From Albimonas sp963977235 (GTDB lineage Bacteria > Pseudomonadota > Alphaproteobacteria > Rhodobacterales > Rhodobacteraceae), in assembly GCF_963977235.1 (NCBI RefSeq), contig NZ_CAXBOD010000002.1:1-64000 (forward strand): a stretch of 64,000 nt of DNA. Direction: 5' to 3'. The notes beneath the pieces are model-generated. The model did not search any database. It was not told where the DNA came from and worked only from the letters and a program-made list of their open reading frames with translations. The position numbers and the translations under genes are program-made. Positions 26,667 through 36,400 of the stretch are shown one piece after another; position 1 is the first letter of the stretch, and each line of letters starts with the position of its first letter.

Positions 26667-27905
26667 TCAGGCGAGCGGCGGAGCGGCGTATCCGCTCTGC
26701 GCCAGCGCGCCGTCGGGCGCGGGCTCGCTGCGCCAGATCTGGCGCAGGTGCACCTCGTCGGGGCCGTCGGCGATGCGGAACATGCGGGCGTAGACGAACG
26801 CGTGGTGGATCGGCAGGTCGTCCGAGCCGCCCGCCGCCCCGAACACCTGGATCGCCCGGTCGGCGATCTGCTGGAGCATCCGCGGCACGCTCACCTTGAC
26901 CATCGAGATCTCCCGCCAGGCCGCATCGAACCCGGCTTCGTCCAGGCGGGCGGCGGCGCGATGCACGAAATGGCGGTGCATCTCGACGTCGATCCGCGCC
27001 TCGGCGATCCAGCTCGCCACCGTGTCGAACTCGGCCAGCGCGCGCCCGAAGGCCCGACGCTCATGCGCGCGGCGCTTCATCAGGTCGATCAGCATTTCGG
27101 CCAGCCCGATGCAGCGCATGGCGTGGTGCAGCCGGGCGGGGCCGAGGCGGGTCTGCGCGGCGGCGAAACCGCGGCCCCGCTCGCCCAGCAGGTTGCCGGC
27201 GGGAACGCGGACGCCCTCGAACACGATCTCGCCGATGGGGGCGGCGCGGTCCTCCCATCCCAGGAAGCGCAGGGGGCGGACGACGCGGACGCCGGGCGTG
27301 TCGGCGGGGACCAGGATGCAGGAATGGCGGGCGGTGCGGGCGGCCTCTGGGTCGGAGACGCCCATCACGATATGGAAGTCCAGCTCCGGCGCGGCCCCGC
27401 CGGTGATGTACCACTTGCGCCCGTCGATCACCCACTCGTCGCCCTCGCGCCGGATCGTCGTGGCGATGTTGGTGGCGTCGGCGGAGGCCACCGCCGGCTC
27501 GGTCATCGCGAAGGCCGAAGTCGCGCGGCCCTCGAGCAGCGGATCGAGGAACCGCGCCCGCTGGGCCGGCGTCGCCAGCGCCGCCAGCATCACCATGTTG
27601 GGCAGGTCCGGCGCGTGGCAGTTGAACACCAGCGGCGCCCAGGGCAGGCGGCCGGTCAGCTCGGCGAGGGGGGCGAAGTCGAGATGCGAGAGCGGCGTGC
27701 CCTCCGCCCCCTCGGGCAGGGCGGTCAGTCCGAGGTTCCACAGGCCCTGCGCCCGCGCCTCGGCCCTCAGCTCCTCGATGAAGGAGGGCGGCGGGGCGCC
27801 CTCGGCCTGGCCGGCGGCCCACTCGGCCTGGCGGGGCAGGATGCGGGCCTCGAAGAACGCCTGCGCGCGGGCGAGGATCTGCGCGCCGCCGGCGGTCGCG
27901 GTCAT
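26667..27905 (-). CDS. Acyl-CoA dehydrogenase, ACAD10/ACAD11-like
   Basis: A 412-residue flavoprotein. It has the FAD-domain features AFAMTEPAVASADATNI near 165 and WYITGGAAPE, and the C-terminal RIADGPDEVHL. That last motif replaces the usual Y-E-G-T motif, so the canonical catalytic Glu is absent, as in the ACAD10/ACAD11 subgroup. The ATG at 27905 overlaps the stop of the upstream dehydrogenase (ATGA). It probably oxidises an unusual, perhaps hydroxylated, branched or longer acyl-CoA and passes electrons to ETF (family knowledge). Confidence 0.85.
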   Translation of the reverse strand: MTATAGGAQILARAQAFFEARILPRQAEWAAGQAEGAPPPSFIEELRAEARAQGLWNLGLTALPEGAEGTPLSHLDFAPLAELTGRLPWAPLVFNCHAPDLPNMVMLAALATPAQRARFLDPLLEGRATSAFAMTEPAVASADATNIATTIRREGDEWVIDGRKWYITGGAAPELDFHIVMGVSDPEAARTARHSCILVPADTPGVRVVRPLRFLGWEDRAAPIGEIVFEGVRVPAGNLLGERGRGFAAAQTRLGPARLHHAMRCIGLAEMLIDLMKRRAHERRAFGRALAEFDTVASWIAEARIDVEMHRHFVHRAAARLDEAGFDAAWREISMVKVSVPRMLQQIADRAIQVFGAAGGSDDLPIHHAFVYARMFRIADGPDEVHLRQIWRSEPAPDGALAQSGYAAPPLA

Positions 27906-29056
27906 CGCGCGGCCTCGCGCTCGAAGGTGCGTCTGGCGATATGCACCTGGTGGATCTGGCTGGTGCCTTCGTAGAGGCGGAACAGACGCGCGTCGCGGTA
28001 GAGCCGCTCGATGCACGAATAGTCGCCCACATAGCCCGAGCCGCCGAAGACCTGCACCGCGCGGTCCGCCACCCGCCCGGCGGCCTCGGAGGCCATCAGC
28101 TTGCAGATCGAGGCCTCCATGGTCACGTCCTCGCCCGCGTCGCGGCGGCGCGCGGTCTCCAGCACCAGGGCGCGGGCGGCGTGCACGTCGACCTGGCTGT
28201 CGGCGATCATCGCCTGAACCAGCTGGAACTCGGCGATGGGGCGGCCGAACTGGCGGCGCGCCATCGCGTGGCGGATCGACTCGTCCAGCATCCGGATCGC
28301 CGAGCCGGTGCACAACGCGGCCAGGTTGATGCGCTGCTTGTTTAGCGCCTTCATCACGGTGCCGAAGCCGCGCCCCTCCTCCCCCCCGATCAGGTTCTCG
28401 GCCGGGACCCGGCAGCCCTCGAAGACGATCTCGGAGACGGGCGAGCCCTCCTGCCCCATCTTGCGATAGGCCGGGCCGGGGGTCAGGCCGGGGGTCGAGC
28501 GTTCGACGATGAAGGCGCTCAGCCCCCGGGCGCCTTTCGAGCCGGGGTCGGTGCGCGCGATGACGGTGTAGAGGTCGGCGATCGGCGCGTTGGTGATGAA
28601 GGCCTTGCGCCCGTCGAGCACGTAGTGGTCGCCCTCGCGCCGGGCGAAGGTCGAGACGTTGGTCGCCTCGGACCCCGCCTCGGGCTCGGTCAGCGCGAGG
28701 CAGGAGGTCAGCTCGCCGCTCGCGAGCCGCGGAAGCCAGCGCGTCTTCTGCGCGGGCGTGCCGTCCTGGACCAGTCCCTCGGCGCCGATGCCGGTGTTGG
28801 TGCCGGCGCGGGCGCGGAAGGTGGTGGCGGCCTGGGCGATCTCGATGTTCATGCGGGCGAGCTGCTCGGTCGCAAGCCCCGCGCCGCCGTAGTCGGTGGG
28901 GATCGACCAGCCGAAAAAGCCGCGCGCGCGCATGTCCGCGACAAGCGCGGGCGGGATCTCGTCGTCGCGCGCGACCGTCTCCTCTGCGGGGATCGCGACC
29001 TCGCGCACCCACGCGCGCAGCTCGGCCAACGCCTGCTCGAAGGGTTCGTGGTCCAC
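27902..29056 (-). CDS. Acyl-CoA dehydrogenase
   Basis: A 384-residue FAD enzyme of the classical short/medium/branched-chain type. It has CLALTEPEAGSEATNVSTFA near 130-150, KAFITNAPIADLYTVIART near 165, and the catalytic Glu363 in LYEGTSQIHQVHIAR. The start is GTG at 29056 with AGGGAGGA upstream. It is first in an operon followed by the ACAD11-like dehydrogenase, CoA-transferase and IclR genes. It would introduce the alpha-beta double bond before carboxylation or hydration; the substrate is unknown. No electron-transfer flavoprotein gene is nearby. Confidence 0.88.
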   Translation of the reverse strand: MDHEPFEQALAELRAWVREVAIPAEETVARDDEIPPALVADMRARGFFGWSIPTDYGGAGLATEQLARMNIEIAQAATTFRARAGTNTGIGAEGLVQDGTPAQKTRWLPRLASGELTSCLALTEPEAGSEATNVSTFARREGDHYVLDGRKAFITNAPIADLYTVIARTDPGSKGARGLSAFIVERSTPGLTPGPAYRKMGQEGSPVSEIVFEGCRVPAENLIGGEEGRGFGTVMKALNKQRINLAALCTGSAIRMLDESIRHAMARRQFGRPIAEFQLVQAMIADSQVDVHAARALVLETARRRDAGEDVTMEASICKLMASEAAGRVADRAVQVFGGSGYVGDYSCIERLYRDARLFRLYEGTSQIHQVHIARRTFEREAAR

Positions 29057-29081
29057 CGGAGTCCTCCCTGATTCCGACGGC

Positions 29082-29110
29082 AGGATAGCAATCGTTTCAT
29101 TAAATGGAAA
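29082..29110 (-). promoter_or_regulatory. AT-rich promoter region of the acyl-CoA dehydrogenase operon
   Basis: Reading the minus strand, TTTCCA and TATCCT (29087-29082) are separated by about 17 bases and could be -35 and -10. The -35 overlaps a near-palindrome TTTCATTAAATGGAAA (29095-29110). This is an AT-rich pocket in GC-rich DNA, directly upstream of the GTG start at 29056. Confidence 0.45.
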
Positions 29111-29126
29111 TGAGATAAGGCCGTGT

Positions 29127-29139
29127 TCCGAATTTCGGA
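29127..29139. promoter_or_regulatory. 13-bp palindrome, possible IclR operator
   Basis: TCCGAATTTCGGA (arms TCCGAA / TTCGGA) lies 71 bases upstream of the dehydrogenase start, just before the proposed promoter. IclR-family sites are often short palindromes of this kind, and an iclR gene ends this operon. Confidence 0.35.
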
Positions 29140-29231
29140 TCGCGTCGGTGGTGGCGGTGGCGGTGGCGCGCGCCTCGCCGGCCAGCGGCGTCGCGGGGTC
29201 GGGGGCGGCGTGCGGCCCCCGACCGGAGGGA

Positions 29232-30452
29232 TCAGGCGCCGATCACGTTCGCCTCGGGGCCATAGGGAAAGCCGGTGATGTTCTCGGCCCCGTCCGCGCC
29301 GACCACGAGGATGTCGTGCTCGCGGTAGCCCCCGGCGCCGGGGCGCCCCTCGGGGATCCACAGCATCGGCTCCATCGAGACGACCATGCCGGGCTCCAGC
29401 ACCGTGTCCACGTCCTCGCGCAGCTCGAGCCCCGCCTCGCGGCCGTAGTGGTGGCTCAGGATGCCGAAGGAATGGCCGTAGCCGAAGGAGCGGAACTCGA
29501 GCAGCCCCGCCTCGGCGAGGAAGGCGTTGAGCCCCTCGCAGATCTGCGCGCAGGAGACGCCGGGCCGGATCAGCGACAGGCCCAGCTCGTGCGCCGCCGC
29601 GTTGGCGCGCCACAGGCGCAGGGTTTCGGCGTCTGGCTCGCCGAGGAACAGGGTCCGCTCGAGCGCGGTGTAGTAGCCCGAGATCATCGGGAAGGCGTTC
29701 AGGCTCAGCAGGTCGCCCCGACGCAGGGCGCGGGTGGTGACGGGGTTGTGAGCGCCGTCGGTGTTCAGGCCGGACTGGAACCACACCCAGGTGTCGCGCA
29801 GTTCGGAATCGGGATGGGCGCGGGCGATCTCCCGCTCCATCGCGTCGCGCCCGGCGATCGCCACGTCGATCTCGCGCGCGCCCTCCGCGATGGCCTCGCG
29901 GATCGCGGCGCCGCCGAGATCGGCGATGCGCGCGCCCTCGCGGATCAGGGCGATCTCCTCCTCGGACTTGATCATGCGGGCCTGCATGGCGGGTTCGGCC
30001 ACGTCGGCGAGCCGGACGCCCGGCGCGGCCTCGGACAGCGCCTCGAGGGCGGCGAAGGTCAGGTGGTCGCGCTCGATCCCCACCTCGCGGGCGGCGCCCA
30101 GCAGGTCGGCCGCCGCGCGCCAGAAGTTCCCGCGCCGCCAGTCGGTGTAGATCACGTTCTCGCACCAGCTGCGCCGCCGGGGCTGGCCGCCGTCGATGTT
30201 GGCGCTCAGCGTCGTGCAGGCCTGCGCGGTGACCACGCAGCCGTAGGGCCGCCCGAACGCGCAGTAGAGGAACCCGGTGTAGTAGGCGATGTTGTGCATC
30301 GAGGTGAGCAGCACGGCCTCGAGGCCCCGGTCGGCCATGATCGCGCGCAGGCTTGCCAGGCGGCGGGCGTATTCGGCCTGCGAAAAGGGCAGGGGCGCGC
30401 GCGGGCCGTTGGGGCGCACGAAGCTTTCGGGACGGTTCTGAAGGACGGACAT
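29232..30452 (-). CDS. Creatinase (creatine amidinohydrolase), M24 fold
   Basis: A 406-residue pita-bread-fold enzyme. Long stretches agree with Pseudomonas creatinase: SMHNIAYYTGFLYCAFGRPY near 51-70, SANIDGGQP near 83, VIYTDWRRGNFW near 100, and WFQSGLNTDGAHNPVTT, whose His235 corresponds to the catalytic His232. The C-terminal GYGHSFGILSHHYGREAGLEL and SMEPMLWIPEGRPGAGGYREHD also match. It would hydrolyse creatine to sarcosine and urea in the cytoplasm without metal. The ATG at 30452 follows GAGGTAG; longer in-frame sequence is low complexity. No sarcosine oxidase or urease genes are adjacent. Confidence 0.88.
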   Translation of the reverse strand: MSVLQNRPESFVRPNGPRAPLPFSQAEYARRLASLRAIMADRGLEAVLLTSMHNIAYYTGFLYCAFGRPYGCVVTAQACTTLSANIDGGQPRRRSWCENVIYTDWRRGNFWRAAADLLGAAREVGIERDHLTFAALEALSEAAPGVRLADVAEPAMQARMIKSEEEIALIREGARIADLGGAAIREAIAEGAREIDVAIAGRDAMEREIARAHPDSELRDTWVWFQSGLNTDGAHNPVTTRALRRGDLLSLNAFPMISGYYTALERTLFLGEPDAETLRLWRANAAAHELGLSLIRPGVSCAQICEGLNAFLAEAGLLEFRSFGYGHSFGILSHHYGREAGLELREDVDTVLEPGMVVSMEPMLWIPEGRPGAGGYREHDILVVGADGAENITGFPYGPEANVIGA

Positions 30453-30670
30453 GGCGTCTACCTCATCCAGTCGCCGGACGGGGACGCGCCGCGCCCGACG
30501 GATCATCCGGGCGTGCAGGACAGGAGAGGCCGGGACGCGGGCGCCGCGGCTGCGCGCCGTGGGATCCGCGTCGACGCCATCGCCGCGGAGCGCGCCTGTC
30601 CCGGATAATCCCCCGCGACCCGGCGGGCAAGACCGGCGGCGCCCCCGCGGAAAGGCCCGGGGCCGCGGGC

Positions 30671-31072
30671 TCAGAGATCGCCGAGCAGGCCGATCAGCAG
30701 CGGTCGGATGCGGCGCAGCTCCTCGCGATGCGCCTCCGAGAGGGCCAGCAGCAGCGCCTCGGCCCGCTCGGTGGGGGCAAGCACCCGGCGGCGGCCGTCG
30801 CCCGCGTCGTCGCTCCGCCGCACCAGGCCCAGGGTCTCGAGCCGTGTGGCGAGCTCGCTGGCGCTGTGGTGGCGCAGCATCAGCGCGTCGGCCAGCTCGC
30901 CCACCGACAGGGCGCGGCCCTCGGCCGCCCGGATCGCCAGCAGCGCCTGGTGCTGCTGGGGCGTCAGGCCCTCGCCCGCGGCCGCGGCCTCGCTGAAATG
31001 GAGGAAGCCGCGCAGCTGCCGGCGGAAGGCGGCCAGCGTGCGGATGTCGGCGTCTGAGATCGGGTCGCTCAT
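30671..31072 (-). CDS. MarR-family transcriptional regulator
   Basis: A 133-residue winged-helix regulator: LTPQQHQALLAIRAAEGRALSVGELADALMLRHHSASELATRLETLGLVRRS (about residues 40-90) is the MarR HTH, with the wing DAGDGRRRVLAPT following. It is divergent from the HPP/CBS membrane protein gene with 123 bases between the starts, a layout that suggests control of that gene and of itself. A small inverted repeat ATCG-N5-CGAT overlaps the likely promoter of the neighbour. Confidence 0.85.
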   Translation of the reverse strand: MSDPISDADIRTLAAFRRQLRGFLHFSEAAAAGEGLTPQQHQALLAIRAAEGRALSVGELADALMLRHHSASELATRLETLGLVRRSDDAGDGRRRVLAPTERAEALLLALSEAHREELRRIRPLLIGLLGDL

Positions 31073-31140
31073 GCTCGGGTCCGCAGGGGTCGGGGGGCCG
31101 CCTGTGCCATCGGCGCCGGTCCGGGGCAAGCGCCGGCGTC

Positions 31141-31167
31141 TTGAGGTGCATCGTGATCCGATATAAC
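31141..31167 (+). promoter_or_regulatory. Promoter candidate for the HPP/CBS gene
   Basis: TTGAGG (31141-31146) and TATAAC (31162-31167) are 15 bases apart, slightly short, and lie 29 bases before the start codon in the only AT-rich stretch of the gap. The embedded ATCG-N5-CGAT could be a MarR half-site pair. Confidence 0.5.
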
Positions 31168-31195
31168 TCCGCCGCAGCCGCCGGCCACAAGGGGG

Positions 31196-32374
31196 ATGCG
31201 CGCCATGCGCGAGACGGAGGAGACGCGCCTGCGGGCCCTGCTGAGGGGGTTTGCGCCCGCCATCGGCGCGACGCCGCTGCACGAGGCGCTGCGCGCCGGG
31301 CTTGGCGCCTTCGCCGGGCTGCTGGCGGCGGGACTGCTGGCGCTGTCGCCGGCGGTTGACCTCACGCTGGGGCTGTATCTGGTGGCGCCGTTCGGGGCGA
31401 CCTCGGTGCTGCTGTTCGCCGTGCCCAACAGCCCGCTGGCGCAGCCCTGGTCGGCGGTGGCGGGCAATGTTTCGGCGGCGGTCGCGGGGGTGGCGTGCTG
31501 CCTGCTGATCCCCGATCCGACGCTGCGCATCGCGGTGGCGGTGGGGGCGGCGATCGCGGTCATGGCCCTCCTGCGCGCGATGCACCCGCCCGGCGGCGCC
31601 GTGGCGATGACGGCGGCGATGAGCCCCGAGGCGATCCGCGAGCTGGGCTTTGGCTTCGCGCTGGCGCCGGTGGGGCTGGGGACGGTCCTGCTGGTCCTCG
31701 CGGCGATGCTCTACGGGCGGGCGACCGGCCGTCGCTACCCGTTCCGCCAGTTCGGCGAGGCGAACGCCCATGGCACCGCGGACGCGCCCGCCGCCGAGCG
31801 CCTGGGCCTGTCGGGCGACGAGCTGACCGCGATCCTGCACCGCTACCGCCAGTCGCTGAACCTCGGGGTCGAGGACCTGGCCCGCCTGATCGCCGCCGCC
31901 GAGATCCAGGCCGCCGGCCACCGCATCGGCCCGAGGACGGCCGAGCAGATCATGTCGCGCGACCTCGTCACGGTCGGCCCGGAGACGCCGCTGGAAACCG
32001 TCGCGGACCTCTTCGACCGGCACGGCTTCGCCTCGCTGCCGGTGGCCGCGGCGGACGGCGCGTTCCTGGGGGTGATCTTCCAGCTGCACCTGATCCGGCG
32101 CGCCGTCGCGGACCGGCTGCGCCTGGGGCGCGGCTTCCCCGCGGCGCTGTCGCGGCTGCTCGGCCGGGGCTGGCGGACGCCGGCGCGGGCGGGGGACGTG
32201 ATGTCGGTCGCCGTGCCGCGCGCCACGACCTCGACCCCCGTGGCCGCGCTGCTGCCGATGCTGGCGGAGGGCGAGACCGACGCCGTCCCGATCCTGCATG
32301 GCGCTCGCCTGGTGGGCATCGTCACCCGCACCGATCTGGTCGCGGCGCTGGCCCGGGGGGCGTTGCGGGACTGA
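31196..32374 (+). CDS. HPP-family integral membrane protein with C-terminal CBS domain pair
   Basis: A 392-residue protein. The N-terminal ~180 residues contain 4-5 transmembrane segments with HPP signatures LLFAVPNSPLAQPWS near residue 75 and LRAMHPPGGA near 125. After a linker, two CBS modules follow (about 245-305 and 330-388: MSRDLVTVGPETPLETVADLF and DVMSVAVPRATTSTPVAALL). HPP proteins have been linked to nitrite/anion transport in phototrophs, and CBS pairs usually bind adenine nucleotides to gate activity. Its divergent MarR neighbour is the likely regulator. Function in this organism is not established. Confidence 0.85.
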   Translation: MRAMRETEETRLRALLRGFAPAIGATPLHEALRAGLGAFAGLLAAGLLALSPAVDLTLGLYLVAPFGATSVLLFAVPNSPLAQPWSAVAGNVSAAVAGVACCLLIPDPTLRIAVAVGAAIAVMALLRAMHPPGGAVAMTAAMSPEAIRELGFGFALAPVGLGTVLLVLAAMLYGRATGRRYPFRQFGEANAHGTADAPAAERLGLSGDELTAILHRYRQSLNLGVEDLARLIAAAEIQAAGHRIGPRTAEQIMSRDLVTVGPETPLETVADLFDRHGFASLPVAAADGAFLGVIFQLHLIRRAVADRLRLGRGFPAALSRLLGRGWRTPARAGDVMSVAVPRATTSTPVAALLPMLAEGETDAVPILHGARLVGIVTRTDLVAALARGALRD

Positions 32375-32470
32375 GGAGCGCTCGGTCCCGCTCGGCGTCC
32401 CGGGGGCTGGCGGTCTCGCGCGCGAGCGGCGGGAAGGCGTCGAGCCACTGTCGCTTCACGTTCGGCGGCC

Positions 32471-32496
32471 GCCGCCGGAGCGCAAGCTCCGCCGGC
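32471..32496 (+). terminator. Hairpin with GCAA tetraloop downstream of the HPP/CBS gene
   Basis: Two 11-base arms pair with one mismatch around a GCAA loop. An A-run, not a U-run, follows, so factor-independent termination on the plus strand is uncertain. The rest of the 243-base gap to the next gene shows no other element. Confidence 0.4.
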
Positions 32497-32617
32497 GAAA
32501 AAGACGCACTTAGGATTCGCCTTTCGGGCGCCATATCCGCCTCGACCGAAGGAGGCCCCGCAAGCCCCGGCGACCCCGCCCCGGGCGGCGTTCCCGGTCC
32601 TGTCGAAAGGATGCGCC

Positions 32618-32851
32618 ATGCTTGCCGCCGTGTTCCTTGCCAAGATCGCCGGACTCGCCACCCTGCTGATCCTCGCCTGGTTCGTCGTGAAGATCGTCCG
32701 CGGCGGGCCGGCCGATCCCGCCGCCCCCGACGAGGGGTCGGTCTCCGACCCGATCGGCGCGACGATCCTGCGCGGCTTCACCTGGATGCTGACGATCGGC
32801 GTCGGCGCCGCCTTCGCGATCAGCTTCGTCGAGGTCCTCGACGCGCTGTGA
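32618..32851 (+). CDS. Small membrane protein of unknown function
   Basis: 77 residues with two hydrophobic helices (about 2-26 and 52-74) linked by an acidic, proline-containing loop (PADPAAPDEGSVSDP). An AAAGGA ribosome site precedes the ATG, and the gene lies 28 bases before the DUF6522-like gene, so the two probably share a transcript. No family recognised. Confidence 0.65.
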   Translation: MLAAVFLAKIAGLATLLILAWFVVKIVRGGPADPAAPDEGSVSDPIGATILRGFTWMLTIGVGAAFAISFVEVLDAL

Positions 32852-32879
32852 GCCCACCTGTCCCGGAGGAGGACGCCCG

Positions 32880-33161
32880 ATGACCCAGATTCCCGAGCGG
32901 CTGGAGCGTGACGCCGACGGCTTCGTCATCAAGGCCGAGCGTCTGGCCGCGCTCCTCCGCCTGCCTTCCGAGCAGGTGCGCGCCGAGATGCGCGACGGGC
33001 GCATCCTCACCCGCGTGGAGAGGGGCGAGGACGCGGACGCCGGCACCTGGCGTCTGACCTTCCAGCGCGGCGCCGACCGCGTACGCCTGGTGGTCGATGC
33101 CGAGGGCCGCGAACTGCGCCGCAGCCGCGTCTCCGCCTCGCCCCCGCCTCGGGCGAGCTGA
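32880..33161 (+). CDS. DUF6522-like conserved hypothetical protein
   Basis: A 93-residue soluble protein with the layout FVIKAERLAALLRLPSEQVRAEMRDGRI then GEDADAGTWRLTFQRG and RLVVDAEGREL. This resembles the small uncharacterised DUF6522 family of Rhodobacterales and relatives (recalled, not searched). A GGAGGAGG ribosome site precedes the ATG. No enzymatic motif is visible. Confidence 0.65.
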   Translation: MTQIPERLERDADGFVIKAERLAALLRLPSEQVRAEMRDGRILTRVERGEDADAGTWRLTFQRGADRVRLVVDAEGRELRRSRVSASPPPRAS

Positions 33162-33457
33162 GGGCGCGCCGGCGCCCGCGGATCGGTCCCTAGGGCGGCG
33201 CGCTGCGAAGACGCGGGGGGCTCGACTGAACGCGGGCAAGGTCTCGGGGCAGTCGCCAGACGTAATTTCATGTCGGAATGCAACCTGTGGAAGTCGAAGC
33301 CCTGCCGACTTCTTGCGCATTGCCGAATCGTCGACCGATCTGAACTGTATGCGCCAGGCGCATCTCGAGTATCCGGGGGGAGGTCGAGAGTCGGGAGGAC
33401 GCGCGCAGGTCCGCCAGGGCAGGCGGGCGTTCAGGGCGAATGTGGGGAAAACAGCTG
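33162..33457. other. Upstream region of the giant autotransporter gene
   Basis: 296 bases, less GC-rich than the surroundings between 33260 and 33360. An inverted repeat GAAGTCG (33290-33296) / CGACTTC (33306-33312) with a 9-base spacer is the clearest element and could be an operator or leader hairpin. No unambiguous promoter hexamers were found. Confidence 0.45.
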
Positions 33458-36400
33458 ATGCGATCCAATCATCCGGGCGCCGGCCGCGGCGCGCAGGCGT
33501 CGTCGATTCGCAATATGCTGTTGGGGAGCTGCGCGGCCCCGGCGCTGGCGCTGGCCGGCGCGCCGGCGATGGCGCAGCAGTACGCGGAATACGCCTGCAC
33601 CCCGATCAGCAGCGGCGGGGTCAGCTGCACCATTCCCGACACCGCCTCGATCTCTGGCTTCCAGGAGCTCTACACCGGGCCCGACGGCGACAACGATCCC
33701 TCGCCCGACGCGCCCGACGCCGCGGGCTATGCGCTGACCAACAACGCCACGATCAACCAGTCCGCCGGCCAGTTCGCCGTGCTCGGCGTCCGCTCGCGCG
33801 GGGGGCAGGGCAGCACGGAGCCTGACGACGCGGGCCAGAGCGGCGCTGGCGGCGCGGTGACGATCACCAACGCGGCCGGGGGCGTCGTCTCGGTCGGGGA
33901 CCTGAGCTTCAACGCCGCGGCGGGCGACGGTCTTTCGGTCGGCCTTTGGGACGACGGCGGGGTGATCTACGGCCTCTACGCCGCCAGCATCGGCGGCAAC
34001 GGCATCGACGCGCGGCCGCAGACCATCGGCGGCGGCGACGGCGGCAAGGGCGGCGGCGGCGGCGTGGCGACGGCGGTCAACCACGGTTTCGTGGAGGTCG
34101 CGCCCTTCGGCTCGGTCGCCGATGGCGCGAGCCGGGTCGGCGCGGTGGCGATGATGGCCACCAGCGCCTCGGGCAGCGGCGGCGATCGCGACGGCACCGA
34201 CGGCGAGGACCCGCAGGGCGGCGGCGCCGGCGACGCCAAGGACGTCTACGCGACCAACACCGGCATCCTCCAGGTCTGCAGCCCGGCGGGGTGCGAGGGC
34301 CGGCCTTCGGGCGCCGCGCTCTCGACGCTGGCGGCGGGCATCTATGCCGAGAGCATCTCGGGCCACGGCGCCGACCCCACCTCCAGCGGCGGCAACGGGG
34401 GGCTGGTCAGCGTCACCAACTCCGGCGAGATCGACGTGGTGGTTCCGGTCGACCCCGGCGGGGCGGCCTGGGGCATCTACGCGGCCAGCCACGCGGGCTA
34501 TGCGGCGATCGATTCCAGGTCGATCACCGTGCCTGGCGGGCCGGGCGGCAGCTCCAAGTTCGTCGCCGTCGACCACAGCGGCGCGATCACCCTCGACGCC
34601 GGGGACTTCGACGCCCCCGTCGCCGACCAGATCGAGCGGGTCTGCGCGGACGGCTCCACCTGCTTGGTGGACGAGACCCCGGCGCTGGCCAACCAGTCGG
34701 CGGGCATCCTGGCGGTGTCGCTGGGCGCCTGGGGGGGCGCGGGAAAGCTGGGCGTGGCCGGCGAGGACGGCGGCGACGGCGGCGACGCCAGCACCAATGC
34801 GGGCAGCTCGGCGCTGCAGACCACCACCGTTCGGCTTCGGGCCGGCTCGAGCGTCGAGGTGACCGGCGACAACGTGCTGGGCGTGGGCGTGCTGCTGCAG
34901 GGCGGCGGCGGCGGGCGCAGCGAGGCCAACGACACCTCCGGCGGCGACGGCGGCGACACGGCGGCGATCGACATCACCCTCGGCGCGGGCGGCGCGATCT
35001 CCACCGAGGGCGACGGCGGCATCGGCCTGATCGCCCGCACCAAGGGCGGCGCCGGCGGTCCGGCGAGCAATCCCAGCGGCATCGTCGACTTCTCCAACGA
35101 CGCCGCCGGCCAGGGCGGCGACGCGGGCGACGTGTCCCTGTCCGGGTCCGCCTCGGGCGCCGAGCAGTTCACCATAACCACCCGCGGCGACCGCGCCATC
35201 GGTGTGGCGCTGCAGAGCCTGTCGGGCAGCGGCGGCGGCGGGTCCGAGGGCTATTCCATCATCTCGACCGGAGAGCTCGACGGCGGGCGCGGCGGCGCGG
35301 CCGGCCGGGTCAGCTTCACCAACTCGATCACCCTCGACACCGACGGGCGGGGCGCCCACGGCATGGTGCTGCAGTCCATCGCTGGCGGCGGGGGCGACCT
35401 GAGCGACCAGGGGGGCCTGATCGCGGTCGCAGGGTCCGGCGGCGCCGGCGAGCCCGGCGGCGCCGTCGAGTTCGCCGGCTACGACAGCCATATCTCCACG
35501 GCCGGCGACGCTTCGGCCGGGCTGGTGGCGCAGTCCATCGGGGGCGGGGGCGGCGACGTGGTCGGCAGCCTCGCGGGGGACGGCAACCAGGGGGCGTCCT
35601 TCGGGGTCTATTCGGTCGGCGGCCAGGGCGGCGACGGCGGCATGGGCGGCGCGGTGCTCGCGCAGCTCAACGCCGGGGCCTCGATCTACACCGGAGGCCG
35701 CTACGCCTACGGCGCGCTGTTGCAGTCGGTCGGCGGCGGCGGCGGCAACGGCGGCGACGTGTTCGCCCTCGCCTCGCGGCTGCCGGTGGTGGCGGTCGGC
35801 GGCGACGGATCGGTGGCGGGCAATGGCGGGGCGGTGACGTTCCGGTCCGGCAACGACGGCGGGGGGACGCAGACGCTCTCCACGGCGGGCGACAACGCGC
35901 ACGGGCTGCTGGCCCAGTCGATCGGCGGCGGCGGCGGCGCGGGAGGCGACGCGCGGGCGGACGCCTTCGGGCTGGGCGCGCTGAGTGCGGTGGCCATGGC
36001 CGGCGGGGGCGACAGCGGCGGCGCCGGGGGCACGGTCACGGTCGACGCGACCAACCTCGCCATCGTCACGACGGGGATGCAGGCCAAGGGGCTGGTCGCC
36101 CATTCCATCGGCGGCGGCGGCGGGGCGGCCGGCTCGGCCAGCGCGGTGGACGTCAGCTTCGGGCTGGCCACCTCGGTCGGCATCGGCGGCCAGGGCGGCG
36201 ACGGCGGCGCCGGCGGCACGGTCAACTTCAGCCTCGCGCGGACGACCATCGCCACCGGCGTGGCGGACGACCCCGACGCCTCGGTCAATGCCCACGGGCT
36301 GGTCGCCCAGTCCATCGGCGGCGGCGGCGGCGTGGGCGGCTCGGGCGCGGCGCTGTCCTATGCGGCGGACCTGCCGATCCCCGAGGCGGACGCCAACATC

